A stretch of DNA of 64,000 bases from Eucalyptus grandis (lineage: Eukaryota; Streptophyta; Magnoliopsida; Myrtales; Myrtaceae). The stretch covers positions 34,896,192 to 34,960,191 of the forward strand of contig NC_052616.1 of assembly GCF_016545825.1 (NCBI RefSeq), in the 5' to 3' direction. The notes beneath the pieces are model-generated. The model saw only the letters and a program-made list of their open reading frames with translations, made no database searches and was not told the origin of the DNA. A program made the translations under genes and the position numbers. This document shows positions 23,041 through 33,005 of the stretch, in pieces; positions within the stretch are counted from its first letter, which is position 1, and each line of letters starts with the position of its first letter.

Positions 23041-24439
23041 AAGCTATTCATCTGACTGATACTGCATCATGGTTTTGTTCTACATAAGCATTTACATTAC
23101 GGTGAAACTGCAAGGGGCCATAGACTTCCAGCAATGGGCTTATGACAATTCTGAATATAGATTTACATATAAGCTTGTTTCATAGGAAACTACACAACGC
23201 AGTTTCCGAAGTCAAATGCGCCAGAATACCCAGAGACATATTCAAGAGTAAACATAATAATTTAAAATAAAGAAATTTTCACTTTGCCCAACCTACAAAA
23301 TCATAGAAGATGCTCTAGAATGAACACGATAAAGCAAATCAACACATATCACAAAGAGGGCATTCCTAAATCAAAACCGACCCACTGTGATGGAGGATGG
23401 ACACGAAACGAATGTGACAATGAAATTATCAAATGCAATTATCACGAACCACAAATGCCATAATTCTCCAGAAACTTCCATCTGTAAGTATTCCAGCTAG
23501 CCGTTTTCGGAAGTACAAAAATAGTTTCTAAGAGCAAAACTGTCCCGGGCCGAATCGAGGCTAATATGAGATACTAAACACTGAAGCTTGATAAAAGGCG
23601 AAAGACATTGCCTACAGCCTTCTTCCTCTTCTACCGCCCATTCACACTCCAACCAACCATTCATTTTAACAGTTTTGCTCAAACAAGAAAGACCCATCAA
23701 TCAATTTTAAAGAACTTTACCTCCTGTTCATGATGTTGTTCAGAAAGCACATACTGCTCACTCGCTTAGATAGCTGCTTCAGCTTAACTTTTAACCTGAA
23801 CCCAAAGAATTTCATAGACAACTAAATGCATCAGACAAGCAATTTCCTTTATACAAGAATCTAAAAATTCAAGCGCACAGAAACACAATCGCCGAATCAA
23901 ATCGCCACAATGAAGCCTAGCCTACCACTAAAACAGGCTCGCTGCTCGTGTGTTCCAGAAAGCAAAGACACTGCACATGCAATTTTATCATAAGTAATCA
24001 ATGCAAACCCAGAATTGCCAATGATTCAAAGACCACACAAAGACTATCTTTGTCTCCAATATCAACTGATAAGTACACAAGAGTGAACATGTCTAAGTAA
24101 AACCTTGCTGAACAGCTAAATCTATCTCCATTTAATGCTTCAGCTTTTATCTATAAACAGAGCCTATACCATCTATGAGGCCTCGTTCATTTACAAAAGA
24201 AGTCCCATGCGAAACACAACATATATTTTTCACATGATATTAAACTGAACTAAAAATCGGGTAAAGAACATGTCTCCAGCAAACAAGTAGAATAAATTTT
24301 GGGCAGCAGGGTATGAAACAATAACTAAACTGGCTAAAGAAATTTTAAAAGAAAGAAACCCAGAAAGAGAAATAGATTTTGAAGAAACAGAAGCAACCCA
24401 GCTAGAGAACTCAAAGTCATGCCAACAAATTAGCCCCAA
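23041..24439. other. Spacer, possibly 3' region or intron of an unseen gene
   Basis: Moderate AT content, no recognisable protein. A 67-codon minus-strand frame at 23497-23700 has no family resemblance. Confidence 0.3.
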
Positions 24440-24900
24440 TCCAACATCAAAATTGAACCATAAAAACACATTCGACCCAATACAATCGCTGAATCAAATC
24501 GCCCGCAACGAAAAGCAACAGACAATCATCAACAATCGCCCGAGCGGAAAGCGGCGACTTTGCGAATCGCAAAATTCCCGATCTCCACGGCCAATGTTGA
24601 GCGCCATCGAGCAGAAATTCGGGACGGCATTTGACGAGCGACGAGAGGGGGAAGGCGCGTGATCTAGAGGGGGGCCTCACCAGTCGGGACTTGGAAACGA
24701 GGCGAAACGAGCGCCATGATCACCGAGCGAACCCAGTCCCAAGCTGTCGACGATGGTCGGCCGCACGCGGCGGCAAGGGTTTCGACGTCGGCGAGGTGGA
24801 GGCGAGGGGTGGCGACGACGACGGCGAGGCGGAGGCACGTCGATCGGAGGGCGGCAGCGGCTCCACGAGAAGGCGCACTCGCCGGGAAGAAGGCGGAGCC
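24440..24900. promoter_or_regulatory. GC-rich island, possible promoter/5' exon of a minus-strand gene
   Basis: Sharp rise in GC and CpG against AT-rich flanks. On the minus strand an ATG at about 24719 opens MALVSPRFQVPTG and is followed by a GTGAGG donor-like site. Open frames occur on both strands because of composition, and none resembles a known protein. A housekeeping-type promoter is possible; transcription evidence would decide. Confidence 0.25.
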
Positions 24901-25166
24901 AACGAGGTATGTGCTTCAAGTTCAGCCTTCGTGCTTGAGTTGTGTTCGACTGTTCGTGTTTGTGTTTTTGGGTTTTGCGTGTTTGGACTTGGAAAACTTG
25001 TTTCGGGTTGAACAATGTTCGAACCCTAACCCAACCCGAAACACATTTTGTTTGCTTGTTTTATATTTGTTGCTGAATACCCACCCGAACACGAAACACG
25101 TTAATACATGCTTTGTGTTCGGGTCGTGTTTCAGGCTCGGGTCGGGTCTTTTTGACACCCCTACTT
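24901..25166. mobile_element. hAT-like terminal fragment
   Basis: Ends in TTTTTGACACCCCTAC, the reverse complement of the TAGGGGTGTCAAA end seen in many plant hAT MITEs. It is preceded by the usual repeated CCCGAACACGAAACACG and GGGTCGGGT words. No matching left terminus was found, so it is probably a truncated copy. Confidence 0.4.
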
Positions 25167-25850
25167 ATAGGGCGCAAAGCCCCTCTGTGACGCCAATGGA
25201 CCTTTATAATTTGGACCGATATCGAGCTTAGATCTATGAATAATTACTATATATAATCTCTTTCTCATATAATTGAAAATTGTAAATAAAGAGGTGATGT
25301 GTTAATTATAATGGAATCATATGCTGGATGTAACCTTAGTTTAAAAATAAATTAGGATAAACCTTGTATCTATATTTCTCTTTTCTTACCTTTTACTCTC
25401 CATTTTGTAGTGTTTGTGCACCTAGTCTTAAGATAAACTAGCTTTGATATCGGGCATTCTGTTGACATATTTTATATGATAACTTGTGCCGGCATGTGAA
25501 CAATTGTAAAACCATTTGACTCGAGATAGTGATCAATATGAAAGTATAAGTTACTCTTTGTGTTAAACTCAGAAAATTTTTGTTGCATGCTATTCTGATT
25601 TCTATTTCAATTTGTCTACCATCTTTTGACATGCTGAGTTCTATTGTTCCTTTTAAATTACGGTCGGATGCATACAAACAGGATAGTATCATGTCAAACT
25701 GCATATCCAACAACTCATGGCACAACGAATTTCTCTGTAAATGGCGATATGGAATTTTGTGAATTCCATGTCACTGTTCATATTCCAGCTATATTTTGAG
25801 AACTTGATTGTGACTACTTAATTTTTTTTATTAATCTATCAATTCCGAAA
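25167..25850. other. Spacer, nothing recognised
   Basis: AT-rich. Short frames on both strands at 25438-25762 are antisense shadows of each other with no family resemblance. Confidence 0.35.
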
Positions 25851-26024
25851 AGGTTTCCAACGAGGGGGTCGGAGTGCATTTTCAAAATGCAGGGGGTTTC
25901 CGGGTAACTTTGATAAAATTCCCGAGGGGGGCCGGGGGAGGGGAGGCGGGGTTTGTCCAAGTAATCTACCCTAGAATCAATATCGCTATAGGAAAATAGG
26001 TGTTGATTAAGAATTTTTTTACTA
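25851..26024. other. Suspect contig-edge sequence next to a gap
   Basis: Unusual runs of G (GAGGGGG, GGGGGGCCGGGGGAGGGGAGG) in an otherwise AT-rich neighbourhood, directly before the N block. The pattern suggests low-quality bases at a contig end. Confidence 0.4.
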
Positions 26025-26124
26025 NNNNNNNNNNNNNNNNNNNNNNNNNNNNNNNNNNNNNNNNNNNNNNNNNNNNNNNNNNNNNNNNNNNNNNNNNNNN
26101 NNNNNNNNNNNNNNNNNNNNNNNN
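26025..26124. other. Assembly gap, 100 N
   Basis: Exactly 100 undetermined bases, the conventional size for a gap of unknown length. It interrupts the region 3' of TIR-NB copy A. Confidence 0.99.
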
Positions 26125-26304
26125 TCAGCCTCGCATCGCATCGAGATTTTGCCATGCGGTCAATAGTCCAAAAGTGTAGGGCTTCCTCATTGGATACGTT
26201 GGATCACGCTATGCTCATTGGATGGGCCAAAATCTACTCCTTTTGCATGCCCAACTAGTAAATGGGCTTTGGCTAATTGATGAGCCTTGAATCGGGGTTG
26301 TGAT

Positions 26305-26511
26305 ATATTGGCTTGTCCATAGAAATCGCCAAAGCTATTGGAAGGCTTCCTTCGGCCACTGTGGATCATGCATCATCTTTACGCCGCAGTATGAACATAG
26401 ATATATGGAAAAGTACCTTGGAATTATTGCAAAATCACCCAAAAGATATTGAAAATTCCATTGAAGACGGTTACACTGGAGGATCACTGCTTGAAAATTC
26501 CATTGAAAACA
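26305..26511 (+). pseudogene. Inverted 3' segment of TIR-NB copy A
   Basis: The plus strand reads SIEIAKAIGRLPSA and then ASSLRRSMNIDIWKSTLELL. In copy B the same block (LDIAEAIGGLPSE...ASSLREEMNMTRWKTTLGLL) lies on the minus strand and continues the NB domain. So about 205 bp of copy A are flipped. Directly to its right, 26513-26549 is an extra copy of 26649-26685. Confidence 0.8.
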
Positions 26512-27221
26512 GTCAACTCTCACACGATAATTTGCTCCAACATCGAAAGATATACTCGTACACATCTTGGGCAGCAGCCCCTTGAAAAGCATGCTTAAAA
26601 AAGAGTTCATGAGCATGGCCACAGCCCATACGTTTAACCTTATGTTCTTCAACTCTCACACGATCATTTACTCCAACATCGAAAGCATTTAAAACCTTTC
26701 TTTCATTTGTTGTCACAATGATTCTACTTCCCGGACCAAACCAAGTAGGCTCCCCAGCTAATGCTTTAATTTGTTCATCCTCATCCACATCGTCAAGCAC
26801 AATAAAAACCTTTGTATTACGACATAAACTTGTTATTTCTTCAATCTCTTCACCAGAAGATTCAAGTAGTGCAAGTTTTAGTTTTTGAAGGTCAGCAATC
26901 AACATATGTTGTGAAAATTGGACTCCTTCCGACCTAATATTTTCAAGGAAACTACATGCATTAAACAACTTACGCATCTTGTTATAGACAACCTTTGCAA
27001 GTGTAGTCTTTCCGACACCCGGCATCTGCATGTTCCAACAATGCGAACCTCTTCCCCTTGTACTTCAATCGCTTGTCCCTCACCATTGGCAACACCCAGC
27101 TTTCTCATCATTTCTCGAACATGAAGATCAATTCCAACTAGTTTGTCGTTTACAATTTGGTCATCCTCCTTCAACACTTGCACCACACGTGCAACAACTT
27201 TTTACGAGCTGACCGTCGTGC
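26512..27221 (-). pseudogene. Copy A exon 3: NB domain remnant
   Basis: Acceptor TTTTGCAG. It encodes DKLVGIDLHVREMMRKLG, then after a one-base frame break the P-loop GVGKTTLAKVVYNKM. Kinase-2 is FIVLDDVDEDEQ and RNBS-B is GSRIIVTTNERKVL. HAHELFFKHAFQG follows, and the sequence then runs into a 37-bp templated repeat and the inverted segment. Normal TNLs continue with GLPLA/RNBS-D/MHD; the C-terminal NB part here is short. Confidence 0.8.
26513..26685. repeat. 37-bp direct duplication at an inversion breakpoint
   Basis: 26513-26549 and 26649-26685 match at about 35 of 37 bases (both start TCAACTCTCACACGAT and end CCAACATCGAAAG). The left copy sits exactly between the NB exon and the inverted block. 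Confidence 0.85.
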
Positions 27222-27386
27222 CTGCAAAACGTAAGTGATGAAGCACGAGGATGACAAGAAAGTCACCAAAAATATTTAAAATTAGACAAAAATGAAAGCG
27301 GGCAATGGACCGACAAAAATTAAATCAATCCACACGGTCTATTCTTATGCTTTGTTAAATTTTCTACCATTATCAATATGATTACA

Positions 27387-27388
<2 letters not shown>

Positions 27389-27421
<33 letters not shown>
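27389..27421. repeat. (AT)n microsatellite
   Basis: About 16 TA units in the intron between the TIR and NB exons of copy A. The equivalent position in copy B lacks the expansion. Confidence 0.9.
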
Positions 27422-27428
<7 letters not shown>

Positions 27429-27521
27429 TCAGAAAGGTTTGGGTTTATTTTCACATCATCCTACACTTTTTTTTTCCTTTTGTCTAGGAAAGAAAAAGGA
27501 AACCAGAATTAAAAGCATCAC

Positions 27522-28068
27522 CTCCCATTTTGGTCATATCCTTCTCATCCTGCGATCTTCCAAAGAACCTCCTTCCATGTTTGGATGGTATTTGAGTCGA
27601 CTCTCACCATCTCATGTAGATTGAAGTACCTTCCAAAATCCCCGGCCTGGTATCTTACATCAAAGGGACTAACATCATAAAAAATCGGGATAATAGTCTG
27701 TCCATTTGTTTTTTTGCACTCCCACCTTTGTACCAGCTCATTTAGGCAGCATTTACTGGAAGAATAATTTTTGGAAAGGATGGCTATTGAAATCCTCAAC
27801 CGCTGGAGCACTTCTTTTAGCACCAGCTCACTCTCTTTTTCAGGAGAATGGTAGTATTCATCATTGATGACCCTGATCCTTGCATCTACCAATTGGTGGT
27901 AAGGGGGATCCATGAATTCTTGGCAAGTATTTGGACCTCTAAAACTCAATTACACATCATACTTGAATCTAAATGATGACGAAGAGGTTGAAGATGATTT
28001 CTGTCAAATTAAGGAAACTAAACGGCTTCACATGGTAAACACGGTTGTTCAGACCAAGTCTTATGCTT
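27522..28068 (-). pseudogene. Copy A exon 2: N-terminal linker and TIR domain
   Basis: Acceptor TTTGGCTAG, donor GGGAG then GTGATG. TIR motifs: LSFRGPNTCQEF, then LRISIAILSKNYSSSKCCLNELV and GQTIIPIFYDVSPFDVRY, ending TWKEVLWKIAG. Stops occur in the leader (a frame loss after CEAV, then TGA) and a TAA just before LSFRG. The TIR body from 27949 down is otherwise open. The FRGPNT and SSSK(C)CL motifs show a standard plant TIR; the catalytic glutamate position was not assigned. Confidence 0.8.
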
Positions 28069-28494
28069 CTAGCCAAATAGAAGAAGGACCAAAAACATAA
28101 ATTTGTGGTTCTGACGTTGGCGAACCTCAAACAGCAAGTGAACTACACTTGAATCTTGCGACTTGCGAATTTTGACTTTTTAAAAAATTCAAAATACTCC
28201 TCGCCTACTTACCAAAAAAAAAAAATACTCCTCGCCTAACACTCCAATGTCAATATATGAATCCAAAGGTATTTCTTTCGTAATGCTTTCGAAATTTTAA
28301 TAATAGTTTAAATTTTAGGAGAAAGCAAAATTACTAAACAGGCCTAGCGTACCATCGTCCGTGTCAAAGAAGATTTGTAACATTCCAGACGATTTTTAGC
28401 ATTTGTTGGGTCGAACTGCAAGCAGAGGACCGATATTAATGTAAAAGAAGTTTGAAGTAACGATACAAATCCCAAGGATGCAGAGAAAACTAAC

Positions 28495-28653
28495 CGGCTT
28501 TCTTCTATTCTGTCCAGCAGCATCAACTGCAAGAGCTGGCGCATCAACTGCATGAGCCAGAGTATCAACATCAAGAGTCAGAGCATCAACTGCAAGAACC
28601 GGAGCATCAACTGCAAGAGCCGTGTTTCTTCTCATCTTTTTTCGGGTAGTAAC
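28495..28653 (-). pseudogene. Copy A exon 1, 3' part with LAVDA repeats
   Basis: Reads MRRNTALAVDAPVLAVDALT and on to AGQNRRKP before the GTTAGT donor at 28489-28494. It contains five imperfect repeats of a unit like APxLAVDA (about 28510-28632), absent from copy B, where the linker is EAPAADKTAPAHDD. The 5' part of the exon lies beyond the hAT element (31730-31771). Confidence 0.7.
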
Positions 28654-28859
28654 TAGGGGTGAGCGTGGTTCCGGTAGGACTGGGAACCGGAACCGAACTG
28701 GACGAGGGTCCGGTTCGGTTCCCGGTTCTGAAGAGATAGGTTCCGGTTCCCGGTTCCTTTTTTCTGGGAACCGGCGGTTCTCGGTTCCGGAACTGAACTA
28801 AAACAGGGTAGGGTTCCTAAAAAGTAAAACCCTTGACCCCAAATCACTTTTTATCTTAG

Positions 28860-29590
28860 TTGTTCTCTCCCATTCTCTCGCTCTCCCGTTCCCGATGCTG
28901 CTTGCCCTCGCCTCGATGCTGCCACCGACACCGCTCACCCTTGATGCCGCCGCCGCCGGACGTCACTCGCCCCACCCTTGCCTCCCTCAATGCCGTTGCC
29001 CTCGCTTGCCTCGACGCTCAGCCACTCGTTGCCGCTAGCAGCGGACGCCGCTCACCTCGACTCCACCACTCGACGCCGCCATCCCCGGTGGACGCCACTC
29101 GCCGCTCACCCAGCTATCTCTCGATGTCGTCGCCGCTCGCCCAGCCACCCCGATGCCGCTTGCTGCCCCCGAAGCCGCTTGCCTAGTCGCCCCGATGCCA
29201 CCCACCTATAGATCGTCTCAATGCCGATTCGTGATGTTGGTGAGTGCTCGATTTCTCTTGCTCTGTCTCTGTTGCTTCTGGTTTCGCCTGATGCATTTGC
29301 TTTCTCTTGCTCTATCTATGTTGCTTCTAGTTTCGCCCGATGCATTTGCTTTTTCCAAGCATTCCGATTTGCAAGCAAGCCTATGTTTTTTTTTCTTGGT
29401 AAAGAGCAAGCCTATGTTCAATCCTTTTGTTTCCTGAAAAAAAATCAATCTCCTCAAAATTAGTCTCGATTATGCTCTCGATCCAATCCTCCATGTAACT
29501 TGTAACATGATTTTCGTCCATGGCACTTGTAATCTCTGAGATTGAGTATGTTAATGTTCTGCTTTCCCCCTGAATATGCAGGTCTCAGGG
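28860..29590 (+). other. GC-rich and pyrimidine-rich hAT interior
   Basis: 28860-29215 is C-rich (CGCC, GCCGC) with long open stretches on the plus strand caused by composition. It looks like a captured promoter or 5' leader. 29240-29360 has a near-duplicate ATTTCTCTTGCTCT/GCTTTCTCTTGCTCT unit ending TTCGCC(T/C)GATGCATTTGC. No protein recognised. Confidence 0.35.
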
Positions 29591-29838
29591 GATAATGCAG
29601 AAAGGAAAAATGGGTCGGTCCCAAATCTATCATGACACCGAATTATGTATCTGAGGTGCGGTTAGTTTCACCGAGATTTTGTAGTCTGCATAATGAGAAT
29701 ACTTTTCGGAATATACTAACCTTGATGCACCTTATCATTGCATCATCAAAGTTTATAAACACGTGATATCATTATCGAACGATTACTGTAATGAAAGTTC
29801 ATATGTTCATCATGCTCCTCCATGTTCTGTACCTAAGG

Positions 29839-29886
29839 ACGATCAAGGTCAGCAACATATCTCCAAATGTTTTGGACCGAGACATT
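29839..29886 (+). pseudogene. Possible RRM fragment (BPA1-like) inside the hAT element
   Basis: Sixteen residues, TIKVSNISPNVLDRDI, resemble the first beta strand and helix of the RRM in plant BPA1/ACD11-binding-partner-like proteins. Similarity ends after that. Short match; chance or another RRM protein is possible. Confidence 0.3.
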
Positions 29887-30864
29887 ATGCAAGAAAGCAC
29901 TTTCGACCTTGTTCCTTCTTCGAAAATCGCATGGGTACCAGCTAGTTTATTAGAGCATGGAGCTGTTCCATCTATTTCGTTTGGTGATTTTTTTGTCGCA
30001 TTATATGTCTTGCTAAACTCTTGAGGACCTGAACTGTATTGTTTCAGCAAGCGCTACGCAGCAAGACCTGCGTAAGGTACGTGGTGTAAAGGATCTTCGA
30101 GTAGTTTTTTACAGTGGGAGCACTTACACTGAATTTTGGGGAAGGAAAAGCCCAACTTCAGTTGCTGCCCAAGGCTTATCTCATTGTCACGGTAAGCTTT
30201 GTTTCTTTTTTCTTTTTAGCAAGCAAGTGCACCAGCGACTAACAAATTAAGGCTTGTATTTTTCCCTAGAGACACGGTATGAGGCTTACCTTATGGCTTG
30301 TATTTTTTGTAATGTGTCTCCAAAAGGCTGAGTTGGTTATGGCGGTCTGTTCATTTTGTTCTTTTGTGGTAGTCAGGAGGTAGGTATATGCTTTAAATTA
30401 TCTGAAAATCTACATCAGTCAATAGATTTGCTTCTAAGGTCAATAAATTAATTCTTTTATAGTATAAATAAGGTTGAAGGTGTTATGGGCATCAGTCAAT
30501 AGATTGTTTTATTAGGTTGCTCTATAATTCTTATGGTTTACGAGTATTGTAATAAGGTTGAAGGTAGATTGGGCATAATAAAACCATATAATTGAATGTC
30601 TCTTGATTTTTCCACTTATTTTAAGGGTTATAGCCTGCTTGTTATTTGAGCTTGAACTTAACCAAATAATTATGATTTACTTCCTTTTTGCCTTTTCCAA
30701 TTCTGTTGATCATTAACTTGAGCTGGTAATATACTCTGAGGCATCTAAATCAGAGAATTTGAACATAGAGTTGTGAGAACCAGGTTCTAATTGTATCCAT
30801 TAAATTTTATTTGTTATTAGTATATTTACATTTGTTGAATTTTCCCCTTTTGCATTTACTGCAG

Positions 30865-31005
30865 GTGATTCCATGTGTTGTGCTGTCTCTAGTGATTCAC
30901 CCCTCAACACACCATCATATCATTAACAAGATTTGCTGGGCTTTTTGTGTTTATCTTGAAACTGTTTTAGTGCTACCCCAACTCCGTGTCATGCAGAACA
31001 CAAAG
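30865..31005 (+). CDS. Captured exon of an ERD2-like (KDEL-receptor-like) gene
   Basis: A 47-codon exon, open, bounded by TTTACTGCAG and a GTACTG donor. It encodes VIPCVVLSLVIHPSTHHH..., WAFCVYLETVLVLPQLRVMQ and NTK. The ERD2 family signature WAFCVYLE-VLPQLRVMQ is unmistakable; these are seven-helix Golgi-ER receptors that return K/HDEL proteins. The preceding family exon is not seen. A decayed following exon may lie near 31228-31262, where FVSARFEIAH resembles FALGVARFLSCAH. It sits inside the hAT element on the opposite strand to the host gene. Probably a captured gene piece with splice sites kept. Confidence 0.85.
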
Positions 31006-31921
31006 GTACTGCAATGTCCAAATCTTATAATGGCTATATGTGTGGAACTTCTAGAGATAGTTTGATGCCTAAAGCCCCTTCATTCAGTTGATATCCTTCA
31101 TTTTGCATGTTTAAGTAGCAATTTTGCAACCCTTTTAATTTCTTTTTGAAAAATTCGAATGATCGCTTTCCTTTTTCTTTTGCCACTCGCTCCTTTACCC
31201 TGAATCTTTGGCTATTTCTTTTGTATATTCGTGTCAGCCAGGTTTGAGATTGCTCATTTGTGAACTACAATTTCTATCCATTTGCTCTTTGTCCTGTAAA
31301 GTTGGTGTTCTGCAATCACTCCAATGCATACACATCACATCTAGTGTGTTGGCTTATACTATGCTGACAGGAAATTCCCATGGATTTTTTGCTGCATAGC
31401 TTTCTCAAATATTGGTCTTATGTAAATGTTGACAGCACATCTATTGACTTTTTTTCTTCTCTGTTACTGAGTTTGTACCACTCTTTATAATTTTGGGGTA
31501 CTCAGCTGATAAAGGAAAGGAGGAAGAAATCAAAAAAGAAAAAAAGAAAAAAAAAAAACCGTTGGAACACAGGCGACTCCGGAACCTTTTGTGACAGGGG
31601 TAGGTTCCGGAGTTCTTGGTTTTGACTGCAGGTTCTAGATTCCAAAAATGAGGAACCTTTACCCGAGGTAGGTTCCGGGTTCCGTGAGAACCTGTAAGGA
31701 ACCGGGAACCGCTCACCCCTAGCAGTAACAACTGCAGGAGCAATCATTCCGAGCAAAGTCAGAGACGCCATGGACCAAGTCGGAGCCATTGTGGGAGACA
31801 GTAACACAGCAGCCAGTATTGGCGCCGTCAAAGCCTTCGCACTCAAAGCCATCGCTCGGTCTCGCGCTTTCTCCCACGGGGGCACAGAAGGTGTATAAAC
31901 ATTAAACAACAACATACGTTA

Positions 31922-32110
31922 CATTTATACACATGACTACATTATATTTATACATGACCAAGACCGCTGACTTTTGGGGACCCGTGCTTGGACAAAACGT
32001 GGGGGAAATTATCAGGAAGTCGCGGTCTCTGTTTAGTTGACATTGGGAGTCGTTAAAGGCCCTTCATCATGTTCAAATAATGAAGGCATGGTTATTAGGA
32101 TGTCTCGTAT

Positions 32111-32153
<43 letters not shown>

Positions 32154-32431
32154 GAAGGCTTATGTACACACTGACAAGAAACCCATCGTAAAAAATAATT
32201 ACATAAAGGTTTATGGAAAATGTTTGAACGGAAGGAATGTCTTTCTTGATTTTGAGAAAAGGAAAATTTTATCTACCAACTCATTGTACCTTTCAATTGG
32301 AATTAGAAATTATGTATAAAAACATATTTTTTTTGCGGGACTTGTATTAAGCACTCTATTGCTTTGAGGTTTTTGTTATATTAATTCTAAAGCAAACTCA
32401 CTTTCAGTTTTGAAGAGAAAAAAGAAAGAAT
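31922..32431. other. Spacer with (AAT)n microsatellite
   Basis: Non-coding. A (TAA/AAT)n run of about 14 units lies at 32110-32152. Nothing else recognised. Confidence 0.7.
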
Positions 32432-32526
32432 ATAAAACAAGTATCTTCAGTTTAACTTTTAAAACACGAAACCAGGTAATATAAAACGAGTATCTTCAAT
32501 TTAACTTTTAAAACACGAAACCAGGT
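32432..32526. repeat. 49-bp tandem duplication
   Basis: Two adjacent copies of ATAAAAC(A/G)AGTATCTTCA..., both ending ACACGAAACCAGGT, with only two or three differences. Confidence 0.88.
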
Positions 32527-32734
32527 CTTCCGGGTCCTCCTACTATTAAAGAAAGAAAGCAATCGAGAACCTTTTGGCCTTCTCCAACTCCACACTTTGA
32601 CTTCGTAGACCTCGCAAAAACAAAAGACAATAATGAAAGCGCCTTGAGTAATTAGTAATCTTTTTAATAAATGCGTTAAGTGATTCGCTTTACAGTAACT
32701 TTTAGGTAATCAAAAAAATTTCAGTTATTTTGGT

Positions 32735-33005
32735 GAAATGATGGAGGGATAAGATAAAGAAAAGGTGGAAGAGATCGTACATGAAAACACGTTAGATAAT
32801 TAATGACTTTCTCAATAAACGCATTGGGTGATCCACATTATAACAAAGTTGGAAAAAAAAAAAAAACAAATTTGCACTAAAAGTCAAACAGGTCCATCAC
32901 TAAAATAACATTTAGGTAATCAATGACTTATTGGGCAGATATTATTGTTTAAATATTGGATGATAATTTTTTTTTTTTTTTTTTGGTAAGGGATGATAAT
33001 TAATT
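32735..33005. repeat. Direct repeat, copy 1 (partner at 33745-33985)
   Basis: Shared blocks in order: ATGATGGAGGGA, TTAGRTAATYAATGACYTT, AATAAACGCATTGGGTGATYC-type, TAACAAAGTT, AAAAGTCAAA, AACATTTAGGTAATC, GATATTATTGTTTAAA and GATAATTAATTATTT. An oligo-T run interrupts it at 32969-32985. Confidence 0.65.

Larger units (their letters stand above)
28654..31721. mobile_element. hAT-family element (3068 bp) carrying gene fragments
   Basis: Termini are inverted: TAGGGGTGAGCGTGGTTCCGG on the left, and the right end reverse-complements to TAGGGGTGAGCGGTTCCCGG. It is flanked by 8-bp target duplications GTAGTAAC (28646-28653) and GCAGTAAC (31722-31729), one mismatch. The TIR start and 8-bp TSD are hAT hallmarks. 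Subterminal regions repeat GGTTCC/CCGGTTC words. I see no hAT transposase motif, so it is non-autonomous. The interior includes a GC-rich UTR-like part (28860-29215) and at least one captured host exon (separate entries), making it a Pack-hAT candidate. It splits exon 1 of TIR-NB copy A; the paralogue at 41.6-41.7 kb shows the uninterrupted state. Confidence 0.9.
26187..31771 (-). pseudogene. Membrane-anchored TIR-NB gene, copy A (disrupted)
   Basis: Three-exon minus-strand gene paralogous to 36323-41721. Exon 1 (31771 to 28495, interrupted by a hAT element) encodes a hydrophobic N-terminus, MASLTLLGMIAPAVV, then KKMRRN and an acidic/alanine-rich linker. It ends at a GTTAGT donor. Exon 2 (28068-27522) continues in phase 0 with KHKTWSEQPCLPCEAV and the TIR domain. 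Exon 3 (from 27221) holds the NB domain. An upstream in-frame ATG at 31852 would add 27 residues, also hydrophobic. Damage: the transposon; a frame loss after CLPCEAV; TGA and TAA in the exon-2 N-terminal part and within YDVFLSF; a frame break at the P-loop; and an inversion at the 3' end. No LRR follows. In a working copy this would be a membrane-tethered TIR-NB protein. Confidence 0.75.

Noticed and set aside
24631..25231. Several GC-rich open frames on both strands
   Set aside because: Arg/Gly-rich chance frames from base composition; no family resemblance, and the right part overlaps a hAT-type terminus.
28860..29437. Pro/Arg-rich frames inside the hAT element
   Set aside because: Overlapping frames in C-rich low-complexity DNA; not a transposase.
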